Source of the DNA: Methylobacterium bullatum
Lineage (GTDB): Bacteria > Pseudomonadota > Alphaproteobacteria > Rhizobiales > Beijerinckiaceae
Reading direction: 5' to 3'
Assembly: GCF_014845095.1 (NCBI RefSeq)
Contig: NZ_NKUG01000070.1
Location: 1-64,000 of the forward strand
Length of the DNA stretch: 64,000 nucleotides
Every line of letters starts with the position of its first letter. Position 1 is the first letter of the stretch. Under the pieces are notes generated by a model. That model saw only the letters and a program-made list of their open reading frames with translations, ran no database searches and was not told where the DNA came from. This document shows, in pieces, positions 45,976-56,311 of this stretch. The translations under genes and the position numbers were made by a program.

Positions 45976-46304
45976 TGGCGTTTCTTTCTTTGAAGGATGC
46001 CCGCGCTCGCTCGGCCGCACGCTCTGCCGATGCGGCGAGGCTTAAAGGCGAGCTTCGCCTGGGTCTCGGGCTCGGCGAGGATGACGTCCTTGCCGTCAAC
46101 GAAATCGCCTGTGGCGAGCCCGGCTGCGCCGATCGCGAGACCATCGTCCTGGTGATGCGGGTCGGCGAGCCGACGCGGGTGCTAAAGATCGCGCGTGGAC
46201 TCGAGGCGGTCGTGGCCGATGACATCGCCCGGCTGGGGGCGGAAGAGGATGCCATGAGGCGGGAGGGCGCGGCCCCGCCCGGAGCTTCCGCGCCTATAGT
46301 TTGA
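45975..46304 (+). CDS. Small two-cysteine protein coupled to the COG0523 GTPase, 109 aa
   Basis: ATG 45975 overlaps the TGA of the GTPase gene by one base (TGATG), so translation is coupled. The protein has EIACGEPGCADRETIVLVMR, a conserved Cys-x4-Cys patch in a small alpha/beta domain, then TRVLKIARGLEAVVADDI. Similar small proteins accompany COG0523 genes in alphaproteobacteria; a role as metal-binding partner is inference. The last 11 bases overlap the DUF1192 gene on the other strand. Confidence 0.75.
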   Translation: MAFLSLKDARARSAARSADAARLKGELRLGLGLGEDDVLAVNEIACGEPGCADRETIVLVMRVGEPTRVLKIARGLEAVVADDIARLGAEEDAMRREGAAPPGASAPIV

Positions 46305-46485
46305 AAATCGAGGATGCCCGGTCCAGGGCAGTCTTCTTGCCCGTTCGGGCCGATTCCAGCCGCTCGATCTCGGCGCGCAGCAGGGCGATCCGCTCGGCGA
46401 TCTCGTCGAGGGAGAGGGTGTCGAGGCTCTCGCCCATCGTATGGGAGACCGTGCGCTTCGGCCGGTCCGTGTCGTCGTCGCGCAT
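46294..46485 (-). CDS. DUF1192 family protein, 63 aa
   Basis: 63 residues. The helical core reads LDTLSLDEIAERIALLRAEI then ERLESART, the DUF1192 pattern, ending KTALDRASSIFKL. GGGGGAC sits seven bases before ATG 46485. Conserved in Hyphomicrobiales; function unknown. It ends inside the 3' end of the convergent two-cysteine gene. Confidence 0.8.
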   Translation of the reverse strand: MRDDDTDRPKRTVSHTMGESLDTLSLDEIAERIALLRAEIERLESARTGKKTALDRASSIFKL

Positions 46486-46514
46486 GGCTCGTCCCCCTGT
46501 CATCCGGCGCTCTC

Positions 46515-47429
46515 CTAACGGTCCCACCGCGAGACCGAGCGAACGTGCTGTTGAGTGCCGGCATATTGCTTGAGGAATGTCGTCATTTCCGACAGTTCCG
46601 GCGCCTTCGAACGGAAGGTGACCGAGAGGGCTAGAAGCGTGTCGGCATGGTCGAGACCGGGATAGATCCGCTCCTGCACCGGCACGCGCACCGCGCGCAG
46701 CCGCGCCGCGAGGCTCTGGGTATTCTGCGGGCGCACGATGGTGTCGTTGTCTCCGCTGGCGAGGAAGGCTGGGGGCGAATGAGGTCCGGCGAAGGTGATC
46801 GGCTGCGTCGCCGCCGGATCGGGGGCCTGTCCGAATACGTCCCGCGAGGTGTCCTGGTCGAAAGGATGGAAGTCATAGGGGCCGGATAGACCGGCCACGG
46901 CCCGGATCACCTTCGGGTCGACCCCCACCTTGCGCAGGTAGCGCGGATCGAGCCCGAGCATCAGGGCATTGTAGGCCCCGGCCGAATGGCCCGCGAGAAC
47001 GATGCGGCGCGGGTCGCCGCCATATTCGGCGATGTTGTCGCGGACCCAGGCGATTGCGGCGGCACCGTCATCGAGGAAGTCGGGGAACCGCACTTCCGGG
47101 TAGACCCGGTAATCGGGGATGACGGTGATGAAACCCTGGGCCGCCAAGGCCTGACCGACGAATTCGTAATCGTCCTTTGCGCCCGATTTCCACGAGCCGC
47201 CATAGAAGAAGACCAAGACCGTCGCATCCGCCGCGCCGCCGACGGGCGTGAAGACATCGAGGCGCTGCCGCGGATGGGTGCCGAAGGCGGCGCTCTTCTG
47301 GGCGAGCCGGCCGCCTTGGTCGCGCGGGCCGATGGCATCGAAGAGGGCGAGGGGCGAACAGGCCGTGACCCCGAGGGCGGCCAGTGCGAGGCAGGCGAGA
47401 GTGGCGAAGGCGGCGAAGGCGCGGGTCAT
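46515..47429 (-). CDS. Alpha/beta hydrolase (esterase) with lipoprotein-like signal
   Basis: 304 residues. Signal MTRAFAAFATLACLALAALGVTAC ends in a lipobox-like VTAC, so it may be lipid-anchored. The hydrolase domain has the oxyanion HG-equivalent VFFYGGSWKSG, nucleophile elbow LAGHSAGAYNAL, acid-site region ASGDNDTIVRP and catalytic His in GLDHADTL, as in carboxylesterase/BD-FAE-type enzymes. Substrate unknown, perhaps short-chain esters in the periplasm. It follows no obvious partner; DUF1192 lies 30 bases downstream on the same strand. Confidence 0.88.
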   Translation of the reverse strand: MTRAFAAFATLACLALAALGVTACSPLALFDAIGPRDQGGRLAQKSAAFGTHPRQRLDVFTPVGGAADATVLVFFYGGSWKSGAKDDYEFVGQALAAQGFITVIPDYRVYPEVRFPDFLDDGAAAIAWVRDNIAEYGGDPRRIVLAGHSAGAYNALMLGLDPRYLRKVGVDPKVIRAVAGLSGPYDFHPFDQDTSRDVFGQAPDPAATQPITFAGPHSPPAFLASGDNDTIVRPQNTQSLAARLRAVRVPVQERIYPGLDHADTLLALSVTFRSKAPELSEMTTFLKQYAGTQQHVRSVSRWDR

Positions 47430-47511
47430 GCATCTCTCAAACGGGGAAACGAAGACCCGAATGACACGTGCCGCACGGCGGATTCATGACGGGAAGAAGG
47501 GTTTTTCGGAT

Positions 47512-48393
47512 TCAGGTGCGCAGCACGATGCAGGCGCCGCCGACCTTGCGGATGCGGCCGCACAAGATATCGCCCGCCGCCCGGCTCTCGGCCGGGATGC
47601 GGACCCGGTAGAAGGCGCGCGTGCCGCGACTGCGCAGGCGCGTCCCGATGATCATCGGCCGCACCTCGCCGATCACGCCGGCATAGAGTTTCCGGGTGCG
47701 GGAGAAGCTCTGTAGGGCGAGGGATTTCGAGAAATTTCCGGCGAGCTGAATGCCCCAAGGGGCGGCCGGCCCCTCGTTGCCGCCGAGGGCGAAGCGATCG
47801 CCGCGTGAGGGTATCCGCAACGCGGCGGTGACCTGCAGGCAGGTCTTCGGCGCTTCCGCCTTCGATGATTCCTTCTTGGGGGCTTCTGCCTCCCCCTCGG
47901 CACCGTTGACGGCCGCGCCCCCGCGCCAATCCTCGGCCGGTGCACCGGTGATCGCCATGACATAGGCGCGCGTCTCGGCGGGCAGGCCGCCCGTTCCGGC
48001 GAGCCAGCCCGAGACCCGGCCCGCGCCGCCGTTATAGGCCGCGGCCGCGAGGCCGAGATTTCCGAACTGGCGATTGAGATCGGCGAGGAGATGGGCGGCG
48101 TGCGGGATCGCCTGTTCGGGATCGAACGGGTCGGTCAGCCCGCGCTCGCGTGCCGTTCCCGGCATGAACTGCGCAACACCCTGCGCGCCCACCGGACTCA
48201 CGGCCGTGACGCGAAAACTGCTTTCCCGCCAGATCAGCCGTGTCAGGAACGGCACGGGCAAGCCGCGCACCCTGGCCGAATCCTCGATCAGGCGGCAGAG
48301 CGCCTGCTCCACGGTCTCCGTCGCCACCTCGGCCGAGGCCGGCGCGGCGGCGAGGAGACAACAGGCGAGGATCAGGCTGCGGAGGGATGTCAC
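47512..48393 (-). CDS. Lytic transglycosylase, SLT family, with C-terminal repeat domain
   Basis: 293 residues. A Sec signal (MTSLRSLILACCLLAAAPASA, cleavage near 21) precedes the SLT domain with catalytic Glu in LIWRESSFRVTAVSPVG, then GVAQFMPGTARERGL and AAAAYNGGAGRVSGW, all classic. After a linker of acidic/Lys residues, the C-terminal region (about 190-293) has WGIQLAGNFSKSLALQSF and VRIPAESRAAGDILCGRI, a SPOR-like pattern for peptidoglycan binding. It cleaves peptidoglycan in the periplasm. It is divergent from the ABC ATPase gene. Confidence 0.92.
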   Translation of the reverse strand: MTSLRSLILACCLLAAAPASAEVATETVEQALCRLIEDSARVRGLPVPFLTRLIWRESSFRVTAVSPVGAQGVAQFMPGTARERGLTDPFDPEQAIPHAAHLLADLNRQFGNLGLAAAAYNGGAGRVSGWLAGTGGLPAETRAYVMAITGAPAEDWRGGAAVNGAEGEAEAPKKESSKAEAPKTCLQVTAALRIPSRGDRFALGGNEGPAAPWGIQLAGNFSKSLALQSFSRTRKLYAGVIGEVRPMIIGTRLRSRGTRAFYRVRIPAESRAAGDILCGRIRKVGGACIVLRT

Positions 48394-48506
48394 GGGGCGT
48401 TTGTAATGCGGTCTGGCGCCGGATCAATCGCCGTTCGCCGATCTCATCGCGCCGCGCTATAAGAACCTCGGCTTCCCCAATCCGCGGACCCGGTGCCCTT
48501 CCCTCG

Positions 48507-50135
<1,629 letters not shown>

Positions 50136-50149
50136 ACACGACGGGACCC

Positions 50150-51370
50150 ATGGCGCGCGTCTTTCTCATCGTCCTCGATTCGGTCGGCATCGGCGGAGGG
50201 CCGGACGCTGCCCGCTACGGCGACGAGGGCTCGGACACGCTTGGCCATATCGCGGAAGCCTGCACCGCCGGTGTGGGCGATCGCGAGGGCCTGCGAGGCG
50301 GCCCCCTCGCTCTGCCGAATTTGACGCGTCTCGGCCTCGGTCTCGCCGCCGAGGGGGCGAGTGGCCGCATCCCGCCCGGGCTCGAGCCATCCGGTCCGGT
50401 CGTTGGGGCATACGGCCATGGTATTGAGACCGCGCCCGGCAAGGACACGCCCTCCGGTCATTGGGAGATCGCGGGCGCCCCCGTCACCGAGGAATGGGGC
50501 TATTTTCCCGACAGGGTGCCGGCCTTCCCCACTGCCCTCACCCAAACGCTGATCGAACGGGGCGAACTCCCCGGTATCCTCGGCGATTGCCACGCCGCGG
50601 GCATCCCCATCGTCGAGTGTCTCGGGGCAGAGCATGTCCGGACGGGCAAGCCGATCTGCTACACCTCGGCCGACAGCGTTTTCCAGATCGCCGCTCACGA
50701 GGAGACGTTCGGGCTGGACCGGCTCTACGAGCTCTGTCGGATCGCCCGCGAGATCTGCGACCCCTACCGGATCGGCCGGGTCATCGCCCGCCCCTTCCTC
50801 GGCTCGGAGGAAAGTGGTTTCCGGCGCACCGCGAACCGCAAGGATTTTGCCACCCAGCCGCCGGGCGAGACGCTGCTCGACCGCCTGAGCGAGCGGGGAC
50901 GCGTCGTGGTCAGCGTCGGCAAGATCGGTGACATCTTCGCCCACCGCGCCACGGGCCGCGAGATCAAGGCCGCCGGCAATATTGCCTGCCTCGATGCGGC
51001 GCTGGCCGCGTTCCGCACCCTTCCCGAGGGCGGGCTGGTCTTTCTGAACCTGGTCGATTTCGACACGGAATACGGCCACCGCCGCGATGCGCCCGGCTAC
51101 GCCGCCGAGCTGGAGCGCTTCGATGCGCGCGTGCCCGAGATCCATGCGGTGCTCGCGGAGGGCGATGTCTGCATCGTCACCGCCGACCATGGCAACGACC
51201 CGACATGGCCGGGGACGGAGCACACCCGCGAACAGGTGCCGGTCCTGGCCTTCGGTCCCGGTCTTTCCGCCCGGTCACTCGGGCGTAGGGAAACCTTCGC
51301 GGATATCGGCGCCTCCATCGCCCGCCATCTCGACGTCGGCGAATTGGGACGCGGCACGTCGTGGTGGTGA
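50150..51370 (+). CDS. deoB: Phosphopentomutase
   Basis: 406 residues, full length. Metalloenzyme motifs of the alkaline-phosphatase superfamily: [11 protein letters not shown] at the N-terminus, the phospho-Thr region [13 protein letters not shown], and metal ligands in [12 protein letters not shown] and [19 protein letters not shown]. It interconverts ribose and deoxyribose 1- and 5-phosphates in nucleoside salvage, functionally matching upp 8 kb away. It starts 14 bases after the ABC ATPase stop and is probably co-transcribed. Confidence 0.96.
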   Translation: MARVFLIVLDSVGIGGGPDAARYGDEGSDTLGHIAEACTAGVGDREGLRGGPLALPNLTRLGLGLAAEGASGRIPPGLEPSGPVVGAYGHGIETAPGKDTPSGHWEIAGAPVTEEWGYFPDRVPAFPTALTQTLIERGELPGILGDCHAAGIPIVECLGAEHVRTGKPICYTSADSVFQIAAHEETFGLDRLYELCRIAREICDPYRIGRVIARPFLGSEESGFRRTANRKDFATQPPGETLLDRLSERGRVVVSVGKIGDIFAHRATGREIKAAGNIACLDAALAAFRTLPEGGLVFLNLVDFDTEYGHRRDAPGYAAELERFDARVPEIHAVLAEGDVCIVTADHGNDPTWPGTEHTREQVPVLAFGPGLSARSLGRRETFADIGASIARHLDVGELGRGTSWW

Positions 51371-51403
51371 GTCGGTCCCTCCCGAGCCGGGTGGAATCGA
51401 AAC

Positions 51404-51829
51404 TCAGACCTCCCAGGTCTCTTCCACTTCCGGCGGGATCGGCCTCGGACGGCGGTCGCTGCCGATGGCGACGAAGGTGAACAGGCCTTCCGTCACCTTC
51501 ATGGTGGTCTCGCCTTCGCGCTCGCGGCGCCAGACCTCGACCTGGATGCGAAGCGAGGTGCGGCCGACCTTCACGATCCAGGCATAGATGCTGACCTCGT
51601 CGCCGACGATGACAGGGCGATGGAAGGCCATGGCATCCACGGAGATCGTGGCGCAGCGGCCCCGCGCGCGGCGCGCAGCGACGTTGCCCGCCGCCAGATC
51701 CATCTGTCCCATCAGCCATCCGCCGAAAATATCCCCGGCCGGATTGGTGTCCGCGGGCATCGCGATCGTGCGAACTACGGGAGAGCCGCGGTCGGTGGGC
51801 TGTCGCGTCTCGGAAACATCGGTCGACAT
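51404..51829 (-). CDS. Acyl-CoA thioesterase, hotdog fold
   Basis: 141 residues, single hotdog domain. The catalytic region is NPAGDIFGGWLMGQMDLAAG (Asn and Asp positions of YciA-type thioesterases, GWLM loop), then ISVDAMAFHRPVIVGDEV and a C-terminal strand with VTEGLFTFVAI. It should hydrolyse acyl-CoA esters in the cytoplasm. ATG 51829 gives the usual N-terminus; the longer frame is not protein-like. It converges on deoB with 33 bases between stops. Confidence 0.9.
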   Translation of the reverse strand: MSTDVSETRQPTDRGSPVVRTIAMPADTNPAGDIFGGWLMGQMDLAAGNVAARRARGRCATISVDAMAFHRPVIVGDEVSIYAWIVKVGRTSLRIQVEVWRREREGETTMKVTEGLFTFVAIGSDRRPRPIPPEVEETWEV

Positions 51830-51959
51830 GGGGTGGTGCGGGCTCCCGTGATCTCGGCCGGCCAATGCAAGCGGCACGCCGCCTGTGTCCTCCTGTCACA
51901 TCCGACCGGCGGCGAACAGGTGAGCCGCTTGAGGGGTGGCGGAGGTCGTCACGCCCTGA

Positions 51960-52484
51960 TCACAGTCCGGACCGTCCTGTTCCTCCCTGCGCCGGCGAAG
52001 GCGGGCGCTTGCGCAGAATCACCGCCCCGCCCGCCAGCAGCGCGATGCAGAGCAGGGCGTAGGGCAGGCTCAACAGCAACAGGAAGAAGCCGACGCTCGC
52101 TTCATCACCGCTGGCGCCGCCAGGGTTCTGATCGAGAAGCCAGCCCAGGACGCCCGTGACCGCCAGGAGGACGATACCGTTCAGCAGGATGGCACCCCCG
52201 ACGGCGAGGCAGCCCCAGCCGATGCGTCGACGCTCATCGCCCACGCGGGCAAGGAGGAGCGTCACGGCGATCACCACGGCGGCCTGAAGACCGATGGCGA
52301 GGAAAGGCAGCATGTCTAAAGCCGGTCCCGGCCAGGGTATGGCGGCATCCCGCATTCCGGGGTTGGGTCGGACCATCATACCGATGAGGGCGGTCAGGGC
52401 GGGGAAGATCACCCCGCCGATCGCCCAGCCCACGAACAGGCCGAAGACGCTACTGATGAGCCAGCGCCGGGTGTTGGGGTTCAT
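51960..52484 (-). CDS. Four-helix membrane hypothetical protein, 174 aa
   Basis: About four hydrophobic helices: WLISSVFGLFVGWAIGGVIF, LPFLAIGLQAAVVIAVTLLL, LAVGGAILLNGIVLLAVTGVL and GFFLLLLSLPYALLCIALLAG. The N-terminus is short and basic, the tail Arg/Pro-rich. GGGAAG precedes ATG 52484. There is no motif that suggests a function. Confidence 0.6.
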   Translation of the reverse strand: MNPNTRRWLISSVFGLFVGWAIGGVIFPALTALIGMMVRPNPGMRDAAIPWPGPALDMLPFLAIGLQAAVVIAVTLLLARVGDERRRIGWGCLAVGGAILLNGIVLLAVTGVLGWLLDQNPGGASGDEASVGFFLLLLSLPYALLCIALLAGGAVILRKRPPSPAQGGTGRSGL

Positions 52485-52720
52485 GTGATCGCTTCCCGCC
52501 ATTGGGCAAATGCGCTTCGCCCGGTCATCGCAAGCTGGCGTCCGTCGTACGCCGACCCCTCGATCATGCCGATTCTCGAACCCCTACCACGGTGGTTCGT
52601 AGCCTTGCAGGCCAAGCTTGCAGGAGGGAGGTCCGGCACGGAGTCGCCGCGGCCGAATGCGCCACGCTTAAAGGCGATGTGAAGTCCGTCGAGGCAGGCA
52701 TGCAAAATGACGAGAGCCCG

Positions 52721-54499
52721 TCAGTCCGGCAGGGCGAACACGACGAGCGCGTCGCCCGTGCCGAAGCCCGAGCCCTTGGTGAAGGAGGCTCCACCGGCCG
52801 CCACCGCCACGTATTGCCGGCCCTCCAGCGAATAGGTGATCGGTGGCCCGCCGATCCCGGCGCCGCACTGGAACCGCCACAGCATCTCGCCATTGGCAGA
52901 GTCATGGGCGTCGAGATGGCCGTCCTCCTCGCCGGAGAAGACCAAGCCGCCAGCGGTAGCGAGGGTGCCGCCCGAAAGGCGGCTTCCCGCCTTGACCGAC
53001 CACTTGATCGCGCCGCCCTTGGCGAGATCGACGGCCGTGAGCGTGCTGAAGGAGGGCTCTCCCTTCGCTTCGCTCGTCTCGGTGAAGCGGATCTGCGGCC
53101 TGCTATTCGAGGCCGGGACGGTCCTCACCGTATAGGTGGTCGCGCCGTGCCGGACCTGGGCGTAGGCCATGCTCGTCGTCGGATCGAAGGCGACCGGATG
53201 CCAGGAGATCGCCCCGAGGGGACCGGGGCTGACCACGGTTCCGGTTTCTGTGGGCGGTGCGTAGAGGTTCTTTTGAGTCGTGAGCGGCGCGGACTTGCCG
53301 AGGAGCGTGCCGGTCGCCCGGTCGTGAACGTAGAGCCAGCCGGTCTTGCTCGCCTCGGCCACCGCCTTCACCGGACCCTGCGGCGTCGCGTAATCGAGCA
53401 GGAAGGGCGGGCTCGCGACGTCATAGCCCCATTCGTCGTGCGGGACCTGCTGATAGTACCAGCGCAGCGTGCCGGTCTTCACGTCGAGCGCAACGAGGCT
53501 CATCGTGTAGAGGTTGTCGCCGGGCCGCGAGAGGCCGAAATTCTGCGGTGCGGGGTTGCCGGTGCCGACATAGATCAGGCCGAGATCGGCATCGTAGGCC
53601 GGGGTCATCCAGAGCGAGCCGCCGCCGACCTTCCAGGCCTCCCTCTGCCGGGGGGCGGCCGCCTTCTCGGCGGCGATGTCGCGGTTGAGCGGCACCCCAT
53701 CGGCGGTCTTCTCGACGAAGCCGCCTTCCCAGCCATCCTCCTTGGTGACGTACCAGCGCCAGCGCTCCTCGCCGGTGGCCGCATCGTAAGCGGCGAGCCA
53801 GCCGCGGCGTCCGTAGCCGCCTTCGATCCCGACCACGGCGCCGCCGTCGAGCCCGCCCTTCTCGTCCTCCACGTGGAGGCCGTAACCGGCCCCGGCCACG
53901 CCGACGATGACGAGCCCGTCGGCCACGAGGGGCGGCATCTTGAACCCGAGCCGGCTCGAACCCTGGATCGCACCCGCGCCGAGCGTTCCGGCGAGATCGG
54001 AGGCGGTTTCGGACTCGCCCTCCTCCGGGCGGACGGCCTCATGGTCCCACAAGACCTTGCCTGTCTTGGCGTCGAGAGCGAGGACCCGCCCGTCCATGGT
54101 CGCCTCGAAGACCTTGCCGCCCGAGACCGCGACACCGCGATTCGAGGGCGGGCCGAAGATCTTCTCCGTCCGGGCCTTGTGGGTGTAGGTCCACATCACC
54201 CGGCCGGTCTTCGCCTCCAGGGCAGCCACGTGGTTCTGCGTGGTGGAGAGATACATCACGCCGTCCACCACCACCGGCTCGGCCTGGAAGTAGCCGGTGA
54301 TCCCTGTCTGGAAGATCCAGGCCGGGCGCAGCTTGGCGACGTTGCCTCGGTCTATGACTGTGAGCGGCGAGAAATGCCGGTTGGTATGGTCGCGGCCGAA
54401 CATCGGCCATTCCTCGGCATGCGCACTTGGAGTGAGCGTCAGCGTGCCGGCCAGCAGGGACAGGGAGGACGCGCGCGCGATCGAAAGCCGAATTGTCAT
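52721..54499 (-). CDS. PQQ-type eight-bladed propeller dehydrogenase-like protein with altered catalytic motif
   Basis: 592 residues. A signal peptide (MTIRLSIARASSLSLLAGTLTLTPSAHA) is followed by repeated PQQ propeller blades, each with a LDAKTGKVLW or DAATGEERWRW-type tryptophan motif; IYVGTGNPAP and RPGDNLYTMSLVALD match methanol/ethanol dehydrogenases. Where these enzymes carry WDYA or WDYD, this protein has PHDEWGYD, so the usual catalytic Asp is Gly. Adjacent-Cys disulfide and heme motifs are absent. It is a periplasmic quinoprotein candidate; activity and metal are uncertain. It lies 35 bases downstream of the ankyrin gene. Confidence 0.8.
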   Translation of the reverse strand: MTIRLSIARASSLSLLAGTLTLTPSAHAEEWPMFGRDHTNRHFSPLTVIDRGNVAKLRPAWIFQTGITGYFQAEPVVVDGVMYLSTTQNHVAALEAKTGRVMWTYTHKARTEKIFGPPSNRGVAVSGGKVFEATMDGRVLALDAKTGKVLWDHEAVRPEEGESETASDLAGTLGAGAIQGSSRLGFKMPPLVADGLVIVGVAGAGYGLHVEDEKGGLDGGAVVGIEGGYGRRGWLAAYDAATGEERWRWYVTKEDGWEGGFVEKTADGVPLNRDIAAEKAAAPRQREAWKVGGGSLWMTPAYDADLGLIYVGTGNPAPQNFGLSRPGDNLYTMSLVALDVKTGTLRWYYQQVPHDEWGYDVASPPFLLDYATPQGPVKAVAEASKTGWLYVHDRATGTLLGKSAPLTTQKNLYAPPTETGTVVSPGPLGAISWHPVAFDPTTSMAYAQVRHGATTYTVRTVPASNSRPQIRFTETSEAKGEPSFSTLTAVDLAKGGAIKWSVKAGSRLSGGTLATAGGLVFSGEEDGHLDAHDSANGEMLWRFQCGAGIGGPPITYSLEGRQYVAVAAGGASFTKGSGFGTGDALVVFALPD

Positions 54500-54534
54500 G
54501 CCGCTTCGCCCCTGGTGAATCATGAAAACCCGGC

Positions 54535-55095
54535 TCAATCGATCACGAGTCGGGCGAGTCGTTCGGCGGCCTCGAGCTGAAACGGGGTATCCGCAGCATT
54601 CATGGAGCGGGCGAGATCGGCGGCGCTCTGCCCGTTTCCGTCGCGCTTGGTTGGGTCGGCGCCTTTCGACAGGAGCAGTTCCACCATCTCGGTGCGGTTG
54701 AACATGGCCGCCGTCATCAGCGCCGTACGCGTACCGGTTCCGGTGCCGTCGATCGTGGCGCCCTTCTCCAGCAGCAACTCTACCAAGGCCATGTCGCCCT
54801 TGAAGGCGGCGCCGGCCAGCGGCGTCTGTCCGCGGTCGTTGGAGAGTTCGGGGTCGCCACCGTTGTCGAGGATGAGGCGCGTGGTCTCGACCTGCCCGTT
54901 ATAGGCGGCCAGCATCAGCAGGCTGTCGCCCTTATCGTTGAGGAGGTTCGCCGGGAGCCCCTGTGCGAACAGTTTTGCCAACTCGTCCACATGCCCCGCC
55001 CGCGCGTATTGAAAGACCCGGCCCGCGAAGGCCAGGGTCTCCGAGTCGAGTTCGGGAAGCGCTGGGGTGGGCGAGGCCGGCATTTCAGATTGCAT
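54535..55095 (-). CDS. Ankyrin-repeat protein
   Basis: 186 residues with about four ankyrin repeats (40-165), e.g. GDSLLMLAAYNGQVETTRLILD, shown by its core DSLLMLAAYNGQVETTRLIL, and RTALMTAAMFNRTEMVELLL. There is no signal peptide, so it is probably cytoplasmic. Bacterial ankyrin genes of this type often accompany catalases or dehydrogenases; here the neighbours are the PQQ-type gene downstream and the PRISE reductase upstream, all on the minus strand. Confidence 0.87.
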   Translation of the reverse strand: MQSEMPASPTPALPELDSETLAFAGRVFQYARAGHVDELAKLFAQGLPANLLNDKGDSLLMLAAYNGQVETTRLILDNGGDPELSNDRGQTPLAGAAFKGDMALVELLLEKGATIDGTGTGTRTALMTAAMFNRTEMVELLLSKGADPTKRDGNGQSAADLARSMNAADTPFQLEAAERLARLVID

Positions 55096-55124
55096 CGTCA
55101 CTTTCTGTCTCAGTGAATGCTGTC

Positions 55125-56195
55125 TCAGGGAATGACTTTTTCGGCCCGCAGCCGGCCGAACAGGTCGAGGAAGCTGTCGTCGCTGGGCTGATAATCGAGG
55201 AAGCCGAGCCGGCGGCTGCGCGCCATGTCGGTGACAACCTCGATCGGACGGCCGAGATCCGCATCGGTGTGCCATGCGGAGGCGAGACGGTCGAGATCGG
55301 ACTCGACCAAGCCATGGCGTTTCGCCAGCTCGGCCCAGACCGGCCCGTCCTGCGCCATCTGCTCCTCGAGTGGGGTCGGCGAGCCGGGATAGGGAGCCGG
55401 TTCGAGGCCGAACCATTCCGCGATGCGGCCCCACATCCACGACCAGCGGAAGACGTCGCCGTTGACCACGTTGAACGCGGTGTTCGCCGCGGCGGGATCG
55501 GTGGAAGCCCAGGCGAGATGACGGGCCAGCAGCCGCGCATCGGTGACGTCGGTCAGGCCGTTCCATTGCTGCGACGAGCCCGGGAACAGGAACGGCCGTC
55601 CGGTCTCTCGGCAGAGGGACGCGTAGACGGCCAGCGTCACACCCATGTTCATGGCGTTGCCGAGGGCATAGCCGACGATGGTGTGCGGACGGTGCACGCT
55701 CCAGCCGAATCCCTGGCGCTCGGCACCGGCGAAGACCTCATCCTCCTGCACGTAGTAGAAGTTCTCCACCGGCAGGCGGTCCTGGTCCTCGCGGAACGGA
55801 GTCTGTGGCAGCGTCCCCTTCCCGTAGGCTTCGAAGGGCCCGAGATAATGCTTGAGGCCGGTCACTAGCGCGACGTGGCGCAGTGGAGCCGCTTGCAGGG
55901 CGTCGAGGAGGTTGCGCACCATGGCGCCATTGACGCGGCAATTCTCGGCCTCGGTCGCCTGCCGCATCCAGGTGGTGATGAACACATGCGTCGGCGCGAG
56001 GTCCGACAAGGCCGCCCGCAGGGAAGCAGGATCGGTGAGGTCCGCCGTCACCGGGGTCACACCCTCGATATCCACGGGCCGGCGTGCCAGACCCAGGACG
56101 TTCCAGCCCTCGGCGACGAGGTGACGGGCGAGGTTGTTGCCGACGATGCCGCTCGCACCGGCGATGAGCGCCGTACCCTTGATCCTGTCCGACAT
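55125..56195 (-). CDS. PRISE-type NAD(P)-dependent reductase (SDR superfamily)
   Basis: 356 residues. The nucleotide loop is LIAGASGIVGNNLARHLV near the N-terminus; family landmarks are TWMRQATEAENCRVNG, TGLKHYLGPFEAYG (Lys-x6-Tyr region), ENFYYVQEDEVF and HRPHTIVGYALGNAMN. These fit the progesterone 5-beta-reductase/iridoid synthase-like group, which reduces enones with NADPH. TTGGAG precedes ATG 56195. It is the first gene of a probable three-gene unit with the ankyrin and PQQ-type genes. Confidence 0.85.
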   Translation of the reverse strand: MSDRIKGTALIAGASGIVGNNLARHLVAEGWNVLGLARRPVDIEGVTPVTADLTDPASLRAALSDLAPTHVFITTWMRQATEAENCRVNGAMVRNLLDALQAAPLRHVALVTGLKHYLGPFEAYGKGTLPQTPFREDQDRLPVENFYYVQEDEVFAGAERQGFGWSVHRPHTIVGYALGNAMNMGVTLAVYASLCRETGRPFLFPGSSQQWNGLTDVTDARLLARHLAWASTDPAAANTAFNVVNGDVFRWSWMWGRIAEWFGLEPAPYPGSPTPLEEQMAQDGPVWAELAKRHGLVESDLDRLASAWHTDADLGRPIEVVTDMARSRRLGFLDYQPSDDSFLDLFGRLRAEKVIP

Positions 56196-56311
56196 GCTGT
56201 CTCCAATAGAGGTGCATTCCTCCTCGGCCCATCCGATGGGGGGACCGGCTAAGGAGGGAATGTGTCTACCGGAACGCGGGAGGTCGGATGTCGATCCGGC
56301 GTGGGTCCGCT

